From Amorphoplanes digitatis (GTDB lineage Bacteria > Actinomycetota > Actinomycetes > Mycobacteriales > Micromonosporaceae), in assembly GCF_014205335.1 (NCBI RefSeq), contig NZ_JACHNH010000001.1, positions 2,846,501 to 2,910,500 of the forward strand: a DNA stretch of 64,000 nt, given 5' to 3'. The notes beneath the pieces are model-generated. The model saw only the letters and a program-made list of their open reading frames with translations. It was not told the DNA's origin and did no database searches. This document shows, piece by piece, positions 33,561 through 40,617 of this stretch. The stretch's first letter is position 1. Every line of letters begins with the position of its first letter. A program made the translations under genes and the position numbers.

Positions 33561-33708
33561 GCCGACGCCGCGGCCGTGGCACCCGACTGCCGAGAGCCGG
33601 ATGTCGCTGAGAGAGTCTCGAGGCCGCGCTCACGCGAACCCGGTGCGAGGCGATCCGGTGAAGGCCGTCGGCCACGCGGATGGTGCTGCCCGGGACCGGT
33701 GCGGCGGT

Positions 33709-34578
33709 TCATGGCGGGTCCTCGGTGAGTGGCCAGGCCGCGGGGATGCGTTCGAGGAGGCCGTCGGCGTACACGTCGCGTAGGCGCAGTGGTTTGAGGT
33801 GCACGTAGCCGATGTGGCAGTCGCAGAACGAGTTGGTGCAGGGGCGCGGCCGCAGGCCCGCGCGCCACGTCCCGTCGTAGAGGTTGCCGAGCGGCGCCGG
33901 GATGAAATGGCAGCGGCGGACCGTACCGTCGCCCAGCACCGAGATGGCCGTCTCGCCGGCGTGGCACGGGCGGCCGAGGGACTCGTGCGGGCGGACGCTG
34001 TCGCCGAACCGTGGATCGAGGGCGGTCCACCGGCGTTCCTCCTCGCCGGTGTACGTGTGGCCCTCGGCGGCGTTGACCCACAGGTAGACGGTGGGCGGCA
34101 GCGCGGCCCGCAGGGCAACGGCCTCCTCGTGGTGCTCGGGCAGGCCGACGACGCCGACGGAATAGCGGACCCCGAGGGCGTCGAGGTCGCGGCAGCGGCT
34201 CAGGAAGCGTTCCCGGGTCACCTGGCCGGGATGGTAGGTGGCCCACAGCGCCGCGACCCGCGGGTTCGCCGCGGCGAGCCAGCCGGTGCGGGCGGCCAGG
34301 TTGGTCTGGATCGCGACCCGGGCCACGTGCGGCAGGTGGGAGAGGCGCACGATGGCGTCCCGGTACCAGGAGCGGGTCAGGCCCTCGCCCCACGGGGTGA
34401 ACAGCACCGACAGCCGCCGGTCGGTGGTCGCCTCCACCCAGCCGGTGAAGCGCCGCAGGTCGGCCCGGTCGGCGCGCAGCAGGTCCGGCGGGTCGACCCG
34501 CTTGGCGAACGGGCAGTACGGGCAGTCGTAGTTGCAGCTCGCCAGGGGGCCGCGGTAGAGGACGTACAGGTCGTTCAT
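33709..34578 (-). CDS. STM4011-family radical SAM protein
   Basis: A 289-residue radical SAM enzyme. Cys15, Cys19 and Cys22 (CNYDCPYC) bind the SAM cluster. The C-terminal part has more cysteines (GRPCHAGE, RRCHF and CTNSFCDC), suggesting an auxiliary Fe-S cluster like those of SPASM peptide-modifying enzymes. Its ATG overlaps the STM4012 stop (ATGA). It is the last gene of the five-gene operon reading leftwards from 38657. The family is known only by its Salmonella locus tag; the reaction is unknown. Confidence 0.85.
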   Translation of the reverse strand: MNDLYVLYRGPLASCNYDCPYCPFAKRVDPPDLLRADRADLRRFTGWVEATTDRRLSVLFTPWGEGLTRSWYRDAIVRLSHLPHVARVAIQTNLAARTGWLAAANPRVAALWATYHPGQVTRERFLSRCRDLDALGVRYSVGVVGLPEHHEEAVALRAALPPTVYLWVNAAEGHTYTGEEERRWTALDPRFGDSVRPHESLGRPCHAGETAISVLGDGTVRRCHFIPAPLGNLYDGTWRAGLRPRPCTNSFCDCHIGYVHLKPLRLRDVYADGLLERIPAAWPLTEDPP

Positions 34579-35879
34579 CGCGGGACGTAGGCCTTCATCG
34601 CCTCGCGGACCGGGCCGGAGACCAGCCACGGGCCGACGGCGTCGGAGTGTGCCAGCCCGTCCGGGGTCAGGGTGGTCCGGGTCGCGTCCAGCCAGCCGCG
34701 GTCGACCAGCTCGCCGAGCTGCGGGAAGTCCGCGTCGTGGGCGGTGCCGAACCGCGCCCGGTATGCGCTCGCGTCCACGCCCTCGGCGCGCAGCAGCGAC
34801 TTGAGCAGCCAGCGACGCCGCTGCTCCACCGCGTCGAGGCGGAAGCCGATCTCCGCGTAGCGGAAGTCGTCGGCGGGGCGGCGCAGGTAGTCGTCGAGCA
34901 CCGCGCGGACCTCGGAGACGGCGACCGCGTAGTCGAACGAGTAGTGCAGGTCCGTGGTGTACGAGCGGGCGCCGCAGCCGAGGCCGACCATGCCGTCGTC
35001 CTGGCAGCAGTAGTCCGGCCCGGCCGGCGTGGGCGCGTCGGCGCGGCGGAACTGGCGCATCGAGTGCCGCACGTAGCCGGCGGCGGTGAGCACGTCGACC
35101 GCCTGGCGGTACAGCTCCAGGCGCTGGCGGTCCCAGTCGGCGCGGGCGTGTGCGCGCCGGCCGAGGCCGGTCAGCGGCCGCACGTAGAGCGGGTAGAGGT
35201 ACAGCTCCTCGGGCCGCCAGCGCAGCGCCTCGTCGAGGGAGTGCTGCCATGTCCGCGCGGTCTGCCCGTCGATGCCGTAGATGAGGTCGACGTTGAGCAC
35301 CGGGATCCGGGCGTCGCGGATCGACCCGAGCGCGGCGTGCACCTCGGCGAGGCGCTGCGGCCGGCCGGCGGCCCGCGCCTCGGCGTCCAGGAAGCTCTGC
35401 ACGCCGATGCTGACCCGGGTGGTGCCGTGCGCGGCGAGCACGGCGAGACGGTCCGGGGTGGCGGTCGCCGGCGAGGTCTCCACCGACAGCGGGACCGCGG
35501 CGGTGCCGAACGCGTCGCCGACGATCCCGAACAGCTCCTCCAGCTCGGGCGCGGTCAGGTAGGTCGGGGTGCCGCCGCCGATCGCCAGCAGGGCGAACGA
35601 GGCGTCGGGCGAGAGGCTGTCGCGGACCACGGTGGCCTGCCGGCGCAGCTGGGCCAGGTACGCGGTGACCTGCTCGGCCGGCGGGTTGGCCCGGGTGAAC
35701 AGGTTGCAGAAGCCGCACCGCATCTCGCAGAACGGCAGATGCACGTACCCGAAGAGTGCGTCCTGCCGCTCGCCGGCCCACACCTCGCGCAGCGGCGGCC
35801 GGGGCTCCAGCCTGGAGTACGCGGTCTTGTGCGGGTACGCGTAGAGGTAGCCCTGGTAGGGGGAGTCGTCGAGGCTCAC
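34575..35879 (-). CDS. STM4012-family radical SAM protein (HemW/HemN-like)
   Basis: A 434-residue radical SAM protein of the coproporphyrinogen-dehydrogenase branch. Cys51, Cys55 and Cys58 lie in HLPFCEMRCGFC; LLAIGGGTPTYL and RVSIGVQSF follow. The region that holds the heme-binding HNxxYW in HemW reads GPDYCCQDDGMVGLGCGA instead, so it is unlikely to be a heme chaperone. The N-terminal extension (SPYQGYLYAYPHKTAYSRL) is a hallmark of this family. It starts at GTG within the stop of the gene before it. Automatic pipelines may mislabel it as HemN. Confidence 0.87.
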   Translation of the reverse strand: MSLDDSPYQGYLYAYPHKTAYSRLEPRPPLREVWAGERQDALFGYVHLPFCEMRCGFCNLFTRANPPAEQVTAYLAQLRRQATVVRDSLSPDASFALLAIGGGTPTYLTAPELEELFGIVGDAFGTAAVPLSVETSPATATPDRLAVLAAHGTTRVSIGVQSFLDAEARAAGRPQRLAEVHAALGSIRDARIPVLNVDLIYGIDGQTARTWQHSLDEALRWRPEELYLYPLYVRPLTGLGRRAHARADWDRQRLELYRQAVDVLTAAGYVRHSMRQFRRADAPTPAGPDYCCQDDGMVGLGCGARSYTTDLHYSFDYAVAVSEVRAVLDDYLRRPADDFRYAEIGFRLDAVEQRRRWLLKSLLRAEGVDASAYRARFGTAHDADFPQLGELVDRGWLDATRTTLTPDGLAHSDAVGPWLVSGPVREAMKAYVPR

Positions 35880-36673
35880 GACGGTTCCAGGATGAAGTCG
35901 GCGTAGGGCACGGTCCAGACGGCCTCGTGCGCGAGCCGGTGGCCGACGTGACCGTCCTCGCCGTACAGCGTGCCGTGATCCGAGCAGATGATCACCTGGC
36001 AGGGCCGTCCCCGGCCGGAGGCGAGGGCGAAGAGGCGCCCGAGCATGCCGTCCACGTATTCCAGGGCGGCGGCGTGGGTGTCGAGGCCGTCCTCGGCGGC
36101 GCCCGGGACGTAGTGCCGGTTCGGCTGGTGCAGGGCCGCCACGTTGATGAACGTGAACAGCGGCCGCGCGGCCGGCAGCGTGCCGATGACCGCCTCGAGC
36201 CGGTCGAGCTGGGCGCCGAGGCAGTCCGGTGCGGTCACCCCGAAGGCCCGCTCCCAGTGCGCCTCGGCGAACAGGCCGGGCAGCACCCGGCCCAGGGGAG
36301 CGCCCGGGTTGAAGAAGCCGACGCCGCCGAGGCAGAGCGTGTGATAGCCGGCGGCGGCCAGCCCGGCCGGCAGGTCCGCGGCGTCGAAGACGTACGTGCC
36401 CGCGCCGCTGGTCTCGCTGCCGTCGAAGCGGGCGGCGAACATCCGCTCGTGCGGTCCGGGCGTCACGGGCGTCGGCAGGAACCCGGCGAAGAACGCGTGA
36501 TGCGCCGCGTAGGTGAAGCTGGCCGGGGTGTGCCGGCGTTCCCAGGCGCCGCCGGGCAGCACCTTGGCCAGCCGCGGGGTGCGCCCGCTCGCCAGGCACT
36601 CGACGGCCACGTCGTAGCGCAGCGTGTCGAGGGTGACCATGAGCAGGTCGTGGCTGCCGATCAGGTCGCGCAC
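35876..36673 (-). CDS. STM4013/SEN3800-family hydrolase (sulfatase/alkaline-phosphatase fold)
   Basis: A 265-residue hydrolase of the alkaline phosphatase superfamily. The N-terminal metal Asp is Asp16 in VTLDTLRYD. The nucleophile position, FGly-Cys in sulfatases, appears as Thr54 in PASFTYAAHHAFFAG. The late metal ligands are in CSDHGTLYGEDGHVGH. It is about half the size of usual sulfatases and lacks a signal peptide, so it works in the cytoplasm, perhaps as a phosphatase or phosphodiesterase. GTG 36673 lies 13 bases inside the STM4014 gene. Confidence 0.84.
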   Translation of the reverse strand: MRDLIGSHDLLMVTLDTLRYDVAVECLASGRTPRLAKVLPGGAWERRHTPASFTYAAHHAFFAGFLPTPVTPGPHERMFAARFDGSETSGAGTYVFDAADLPAGLAAAGYHTLCLGGVGFFNPGAPLGRVLPGLFAEAHWERAFGVTAPDCLGAQLDRLEAVIGTLPAARPLFTFINVAALHQPNRHYVPGAAEDGLDTHAAALEYVDGMLGRLFALASGRGRPCQVIICSDHGTLYGEDGHVGHRLAHEAVWTVPYADFILEPS

Positions 36674-37740
36674 GGCGCACCCGCCCAGCCGTCCAGGACG
36701 GCGGCCACCTGCGCGCCGTAGGTGTCGAGCCGGTCCGCGAGCACGCCCGGCAGCAGGTCGCCGAACGCGTTCACCTCCGCCACCGCGTGGTCGCCCCACC
36801 GCGCCCGGAACATCAGGTCCACGCCGGCGTGCAGGGTGCCGGGGAAGCACGCGGCCGCGCGCGCGCACGTCCGCATCGCGGCCTGCCAGGCCTGCTCGCC
36901 GGCCGCGGCCCGCACGGCCGCCACGTCGCCGCGGGCGTTGCCGAGGTGCAGGTTGGTCATCGGCGACCGGCCGGTCCGCACCACCACGTGCCGCGGCCGC
37001 CCGGCGATCACGACCACCCGCAGGTCGAGCACCCGGCCGCCGAGGGCGGCCTTCGGGTACCACCGCTCGACGTGCAGCCCGTCCGGTGCCAGCCGGTCCA
37101 CGATCTCCGCGATCGAGGCCTCGTCGTCGTAGCGGCGCACCCGGAGGTTGTTGAAGATCCGTCCCGCGCTCAGCTCGACCGAGGTGACCGCCGTGACGCG
37201 GCGGCGCCCGCCGGCGGCCAGCGCCAGCACGCCCGACGCCGACGAACCGTATGCGGGCTTCACGAAGACCCGGCTCCAGCCGGCCGCCGCCATCGCCGCG
37301 CGCAGCGATTCGTAGCCGTGCACCGGCGGCAGGGCCGGCGGCACCGCGACGCCGGCCGCGGCCAGCAGGGCGTGGCAGCGTGGCTTCGCCGTCATGGCCA
37401 GGATGTCCGCGGGCCGGCTCAGCAGCCGCCCGCCGCCGGCCGCGACCCGGCCGAGCGCCTCCCGCAGCCCCGCGAACGCCGCCGCGGTGCCGAGGATCTC
37501 CCCGTGCCCGGCCGGCACGGCGGGCCGGCCGCTGCCCAGCTCGCGGAGCAGCCGGTCCACCTCGGCGTCCTCGCCGGGCGAATCGACGCGCACCAGCTCG
37601 TCCGGCCCCGGAACCCGCCCGGAGAGCAGCACGTCGCGCCACGGATAGACCCGGGGCGCGGGCAGCCCGGCCCGCTCCGCGGCCGCGGCGAACAGGGCGA
37701 CCCGGCGGTTGCCCGGGTTGCCGACGACGGCGAGGCGCAC
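36661..37740 (-). CDS. STM4014-family ATP-grasp protein
   Basis: A 359-residue protein. After an N-terminal pre-ATP-grasp domain (VRLAVVGNPGNRRVALFAAAA) come the ATP-grasp strands: FVKPAYGSSASG with the lysine and glycine-rich loop near residue 163, HVERWYPKAALGGRVLDLRVV, and the Mg-binding end AVEVNAFGDLLPG (AEVNAFGD). The fold is shared with RimK and peptide ligases, so it may join an amino acid or ester to a substrate. GTG 37740 overlaps the STM4015 stop by one base. Confidence 0.84.
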   Translation of the reverse strand: MRLAVVGNPGNRRVALFAAAAERAGLPAPRVYPWRDVLLSGRVPGPDELVRVDSPGEDAEVDRLLRELGSGRPAVPAGHGEILGTAAAFAGLREALGRVAAGGGRLLSRPADILAMTAKPRCHALLAAAGVAVPPALPPVHGYESLRAAMAAAGWSRVFVKPAYGSSASGVLALAAGGRRRVTAVTSVELSAGRIFNNLRVRRYDDEASIAEIVDRLAPDGLHVERWYPKAALGGRVLDLRVVVIAGRPRHVVVRTGRSPMTNLHLGNARGDVAAVRAAAGEQAWQAAMRTCARAAACFPGTLHAGVDLMFRARWGDHAVAEVNAFGDLLPGVLADRLDTYGAQVAAVLDGWAGAPCAT

Positions 37741-38657
37741 TACTCGGCTACCGCCGTGAACCGTCCCCACCGCTCCTCCGACTGCTTGTCCGAGACGTCG
37801 ACCGCGACGCCCGGCAGCTCGTCGACCAGCCGCTGGGCGATCTCCGGCGACATGAAGTGGTGGCTCAGGTCGAGCGTCTTGAGGTGGGTGAGCGGCTGGC
37901 CGGTCAGCAGGGACTCGGCGCCCGCGTCGCCGAGCACGCCCAGCGACAGGTCCAGCCCGGTGAGCCGGGCGACCACCGGCGCGGCGGCGACGGCCGCGGC
38001 GACCTCGTCGGCGATCTCCGCGTTGCGCAGGCCGAGATGGGTGAGCGCGGGCAGCGACCGTCCGGCCAGGATCGGGGCGAGGTCGTCGCCGCGCGCGTCG
38101 CCGCCGTATTGATCGACGCCGAGCCACAGCTCCAGGTGCGTCAGGTTCGGCAGGTCGCAGGCGCCGACGGCCCGGACCACCGTGGCCGGCAGCCCGCCGG
38201 ACTGGAGCACCAGCTCGCGCAGGCCCGTGTGCCGCATCGGGGTCAGCGCGAGCTCCTCCGCGCCGCGCACCCAGAGGTGCTCCAGCGCCGGGAACGCCTC
38301 CAGCAGCGGGGTGATGTCGCCCTGCTGGATCCACGAGATCTCGCACTGTTCGGAGCTCATCTCGCCGATGAACAGCGCCCGCAGCCCGCCGAGCCGCGCG
38401 GCGTTGCCGACCAGCAGGTCGACCGGGAAGGCCCGCTCGTAGGCCGAACCCCACTCACCGATGATCAGCGCGGTGGGTCCGGCCGGCCCGGTGCGCTCCA
38501 GCAACCGCTCGAACTCCGCGACGAACTCCTCCGGGTCGGCCTCGAAGTCCTCCATCTCCAGCCGCCAGGTCACGGCGGCCGGGTCGGCCGGGCTCTGCTC
38601 CTGCGCTCCGAGGACCGGCAGGCCCGCGAACGTCGTCAGGTAGTGGTTGATGGTCAC
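37740..38657 (-). CDS. STM4015-family leucine-rich-repeat protein
   Basis: A 305-residue protein, first gene of the operon. After an N-terminal segment (INHYLTTFAGLPVLG) about six leucine-rich repeats run from residue 100 onward, for example LRALFIGEM, LEHLWVRGAEEL, LRELVLQSGGL, LTHLELWLGV, LTHLGLRNAEI and LKTLDLSHHFM. It has no signal peptide or membrane segment. The start is GTG 38657 with GGGAG five bases upstream. It may recognise a protein partner or present the substrate to the four enzymes; this is inference. Confidence 0.84.
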   Translation of the reverse strand: MTINHYLTTFAGLPVLGAQEQSPADPAAVTWRLEMEDFEADPEEFVAEFERLLERTGPAGPTALIIGEWGSAYERAFPVDLLVGNAARLGGLRALFIGEMSSEQCEISWIQQGDITPLLEAFPALEHLWVRGAEELALTPMRHTGLRELVLQSGGLPATVVRAVGACDLPNLTHLELWLGVDQYGGDARGDDLAPILAGRSLPALTHLGLRNAEIADEVAAAVAAAPVVARLTGLDLSLGVLGDAGAESLLTGQPLTHLKTLDLSHHFMSPEIAQRLVDELPGVAVDVSDKQSEERWGRFTAVAE

Positions 38658-38862
38658 GGGACTCCCTCGGCCGTTGGCACACCTTCCGGAACAGTGCCGA
38701 GACGGTAGCAAGCCGCACCGACACTTCCACGGTCCACGTAGCCCGGTCACCCCCACCGACAAGCTCGCCCGCGATCGCGTCATTCACTCGATAGGGTTCG
38801 GCCGATTTGCGGTGACCTGTCACGATTGTTCTGCCTATCGGGTCGCGAGAAAGTGGCAATGA

Positions 38863-39531
38863 ATGAGAGTCATGTTTCCGGTGGTCGGCGTCCTGGTGCT
38901 CGCCCTGGCAGGAGGCTGTGCGAGCGGGACCTGGCCGTCCTCGGGAGACGCCGGCTCCGGCGGGTCCGACGCCGGCCGCGGTGGGGAGCTGGTACTGCCC
39001 GACGACGCGCCCCCGCGCCTGCGAAGGGCGTTCGAGAAGGCGACGTCCGCGGAGGAGAAGCGTGACGAGGTGCAGCAGCAGACCTTGGACATCGTGGACG
39101 CCTACTCGCCACCCCCGGCCGCACCGGTCGACTTCGGACAGACGGCCGACGCCGGCGAGCCGCCGGCCGACGCGGAGGTGGTGCGGCCGGAGCCCGGCGA
39201 GCCGACGACGACACCCGGCGTGGTCGTTGTCGAACCGCCGGCTCCGGGTGACACCTACCGGCCGGCACCGGGCGGCCCGCAGCGCGCCGTGCCCGCCGCG
39301 ACGGTTCCGCCGGAGGTCCGCGAGGCCATCGCCAACTGGGTCGAGGCGCAGCGGCGGCGCCAGCGGGCCTGCGCGCAGATCGGCAAGGAACTCGACGAGG
39401 CCCAGCGAAGGTCGGGCACCGGCCGGTCCGTGAGTGCGGTCTGCTCCGTGGACGACATCCCCGCGGAGTTCCTGCCGTGGCTACGAAGGCTGGGTTACGA
39501 CGAGGGGGAACTCTCCGGCCGGGGGCAGTAG
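38863..39531 (+). CDS. Hypothetical lipoprotein
   Basis: A 222-residue lipoprotein with signal MFPVVGVLVLALAGGC and a lipobox LAGGC. The mature protein is Pro/Ala/Glu-rich and largely disordered, with helical ends (RAFEKATSAEEKRDEVQQQ and REAIANWVEAQRRRQRACAQIG). It is divergent from the STM4015 operon across 205 bases and its stop directly touches the start of the membrane protein that follows. No known family. Confidence 0.65.
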   Translation: MRVMFPVVGVLVLALAGGCASGTWPSSGDAGSGGSDAGRGGELVLPDDAPPRLRRAFEKATSAEEKRDEVQQQTLDIVDAYSPPPAAPVDFGQTADAGEPPADAEVVRPEPGEPTTTPGVVVVEPPAPGDTYRPAPGGPQRAVPAATVPPEVREAIANWVEAQRRRQRACAQIGKELDEAQRRSGTGRSVSAVCSVDDIPAEFLPWLRRLGYDEGELSGRGQ

Positions 39532-40593
39532 GTGCCGCAGGACCAGAGCACCACGCTGCGCGACGTCGCCGAGGTCGCCGGACTGATCACCGCGTCGGCG
39601 ACCGGCCTCACCACGCTCGCCTTCTACTTCGGCTGGCGGCGCACGGAGACCTACGCGGAGTACTTCGGGGTCGAGAACAGCGTCCTGGGGTTCAGCGTCC
39701 AGGATTACGTCCTGCGCAGTTCGGCGCCGGTGTACCACATGATCCAGCTCATCGTCGCGCTGTGCCTGGGCCTGATCGTGCTGCACCGGTTCGCGTGGCG
39801 ACGCCGGCGGCTGCCGGCCGGCAGGTACATCGGCGGCGGCGTCGCCGTGCTGGGCGCGTTCCTGTGCCTGGTCTGGTGGGGCGCCCCGGTCAACGAGCTC
39901 CTGGGCGGGGTGTCGCCTGCGGCGCAGGCGGCGTGGGCGGCGGCCGTCGGCGCGGTCCTGGCCGGCCTCGCGTTCCGCCCCGGCGGGCCGCGCGGCGGCG
40001 GCCGGTCGGCCGCACCGCTGCTGGCGTGCGCGCTGGTGCTGGCGGACGCGGCGGCGGCGCCCACCGCGGCATACGTCCTGCGCGCGCCGTTCGTCGCGCG
40101 CGACACCGCGCTCGCGTTCGGCCTGGCGTTCCTCCTCTACGCGGTCTCCTACCTGCGTCCGGCGCGGCGGAGTACGGCCGAACCGGCGTGGCTGCGCAGC
40201 CTCCTGGTCGTGTTCGTCGGTCTGTTCGGCGCTGCCGGGCTCTTCGCGGCGACCGACGAGTACGCGCGTGCCGTGGGAGTCGACGAGGCGGAGCTGACGG
40301 CCGCCCGGCTCGACGAGCGCCGCGGTGTCGTGGTCTTCTCCGAGCACGATCTCGGTCTTGCTCCGGTCGGCCGCTGCAAGCCGGTACGCGGGAGGAACCA
40401 GGCGTTCCGGCTCCGCTGCGACGGCCTGCGCCTGTTCGTACAGACCCCACGTGGCCTGCTCGTCATCTCCAGCACCTGGTCCCGGGCGGACGGCATCGGC
40501 CGCAATGACCGCATGATCGTCATTCCCGTCGACGACTCCGTGCGGGTGGAGTTCACCCCCGGCGAGAGCGAGCTGCCCTACCCGGAGCAGTGA
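39532..40593 (+). CDS. Hypothetical membrane protein
   Basis: A 353-residue protein starting at GTG immediately after the lipoprotein's TAG. About seven to eight hydrophobic helices span residues 12-245 (VAGLITASATGLTTLAFYFG, GGVAVLGAFLCLVWWG, LLVVFVGLFGAAGLFA). A soluble C-terminal domain of about 100 residues follows, with EHDLGLAPVGRCKPVRG. The pair is likely a membrane complex. No function is apparent. Confidence 0.65.
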   Translation: MPQDQSTTLRDVAEVAGLITASATGLTTLAFYFGWRRTETYAEYFGVENSVLGFSVQDYVLRSSAPVYHMIQLIVALCLGLIVLHRFAWRRRRLPAGRYIGGGVAVLGAFLCLVWWGAPVNELLGGVSPAAQAAWAAAVGAVLAGLAFRPGGPRGGGRSAAPLLACALVLADAAAAPTAAYVLRAPFVARDTALAFGLAFLLYAVSYLRPARRSTAEPAWLRSLLVVFVGLFGAAGLFAATDEYARAVGVDEAELTAARLDERRGVVVFSEHDLGLAPVGRCKPVRGRNQAFRLRCDGLRLFVQTPRGLLVISSTWSRADGIGRNDRMIVIPVDDSVRVEFTPGESELPYPEQ

Positions 40594-40598
40594 CCCGG

Positions 40599-40617
40599 GT
40601 AGGGCCGGCCGGCCTAC
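40599..40617. terminator. Hairpin between convergent genes
   Basis: GTAGGGCCGG and CCGGCCTAC pair with a single bulge between the end of the membrane-protein gene (40593) and the end of the convergent debranching-enzyme gene (40614). It probably terminates both. Confidence 0.45.

Noticed and set aside
33561-33708. Possible precursor peptide gene next to the radical SAM operon
   Set aside because: No short frame with a ribosome-binding site and peptide-like composition was found in either direction.
34575-35879. Annotation as coproporphyrinogen III oxidase or HemW
   Set aside because: The heme-binding HNxxYW is missing and the operon context is STM4011-4015.
34575-36680. 701-codon frame suggesting a fused hydrolase-radical SAM protein
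   Set aside because: The first part is a shadow of STM4013 in another frame; the real STM4012 gene starts at GTG 35879.
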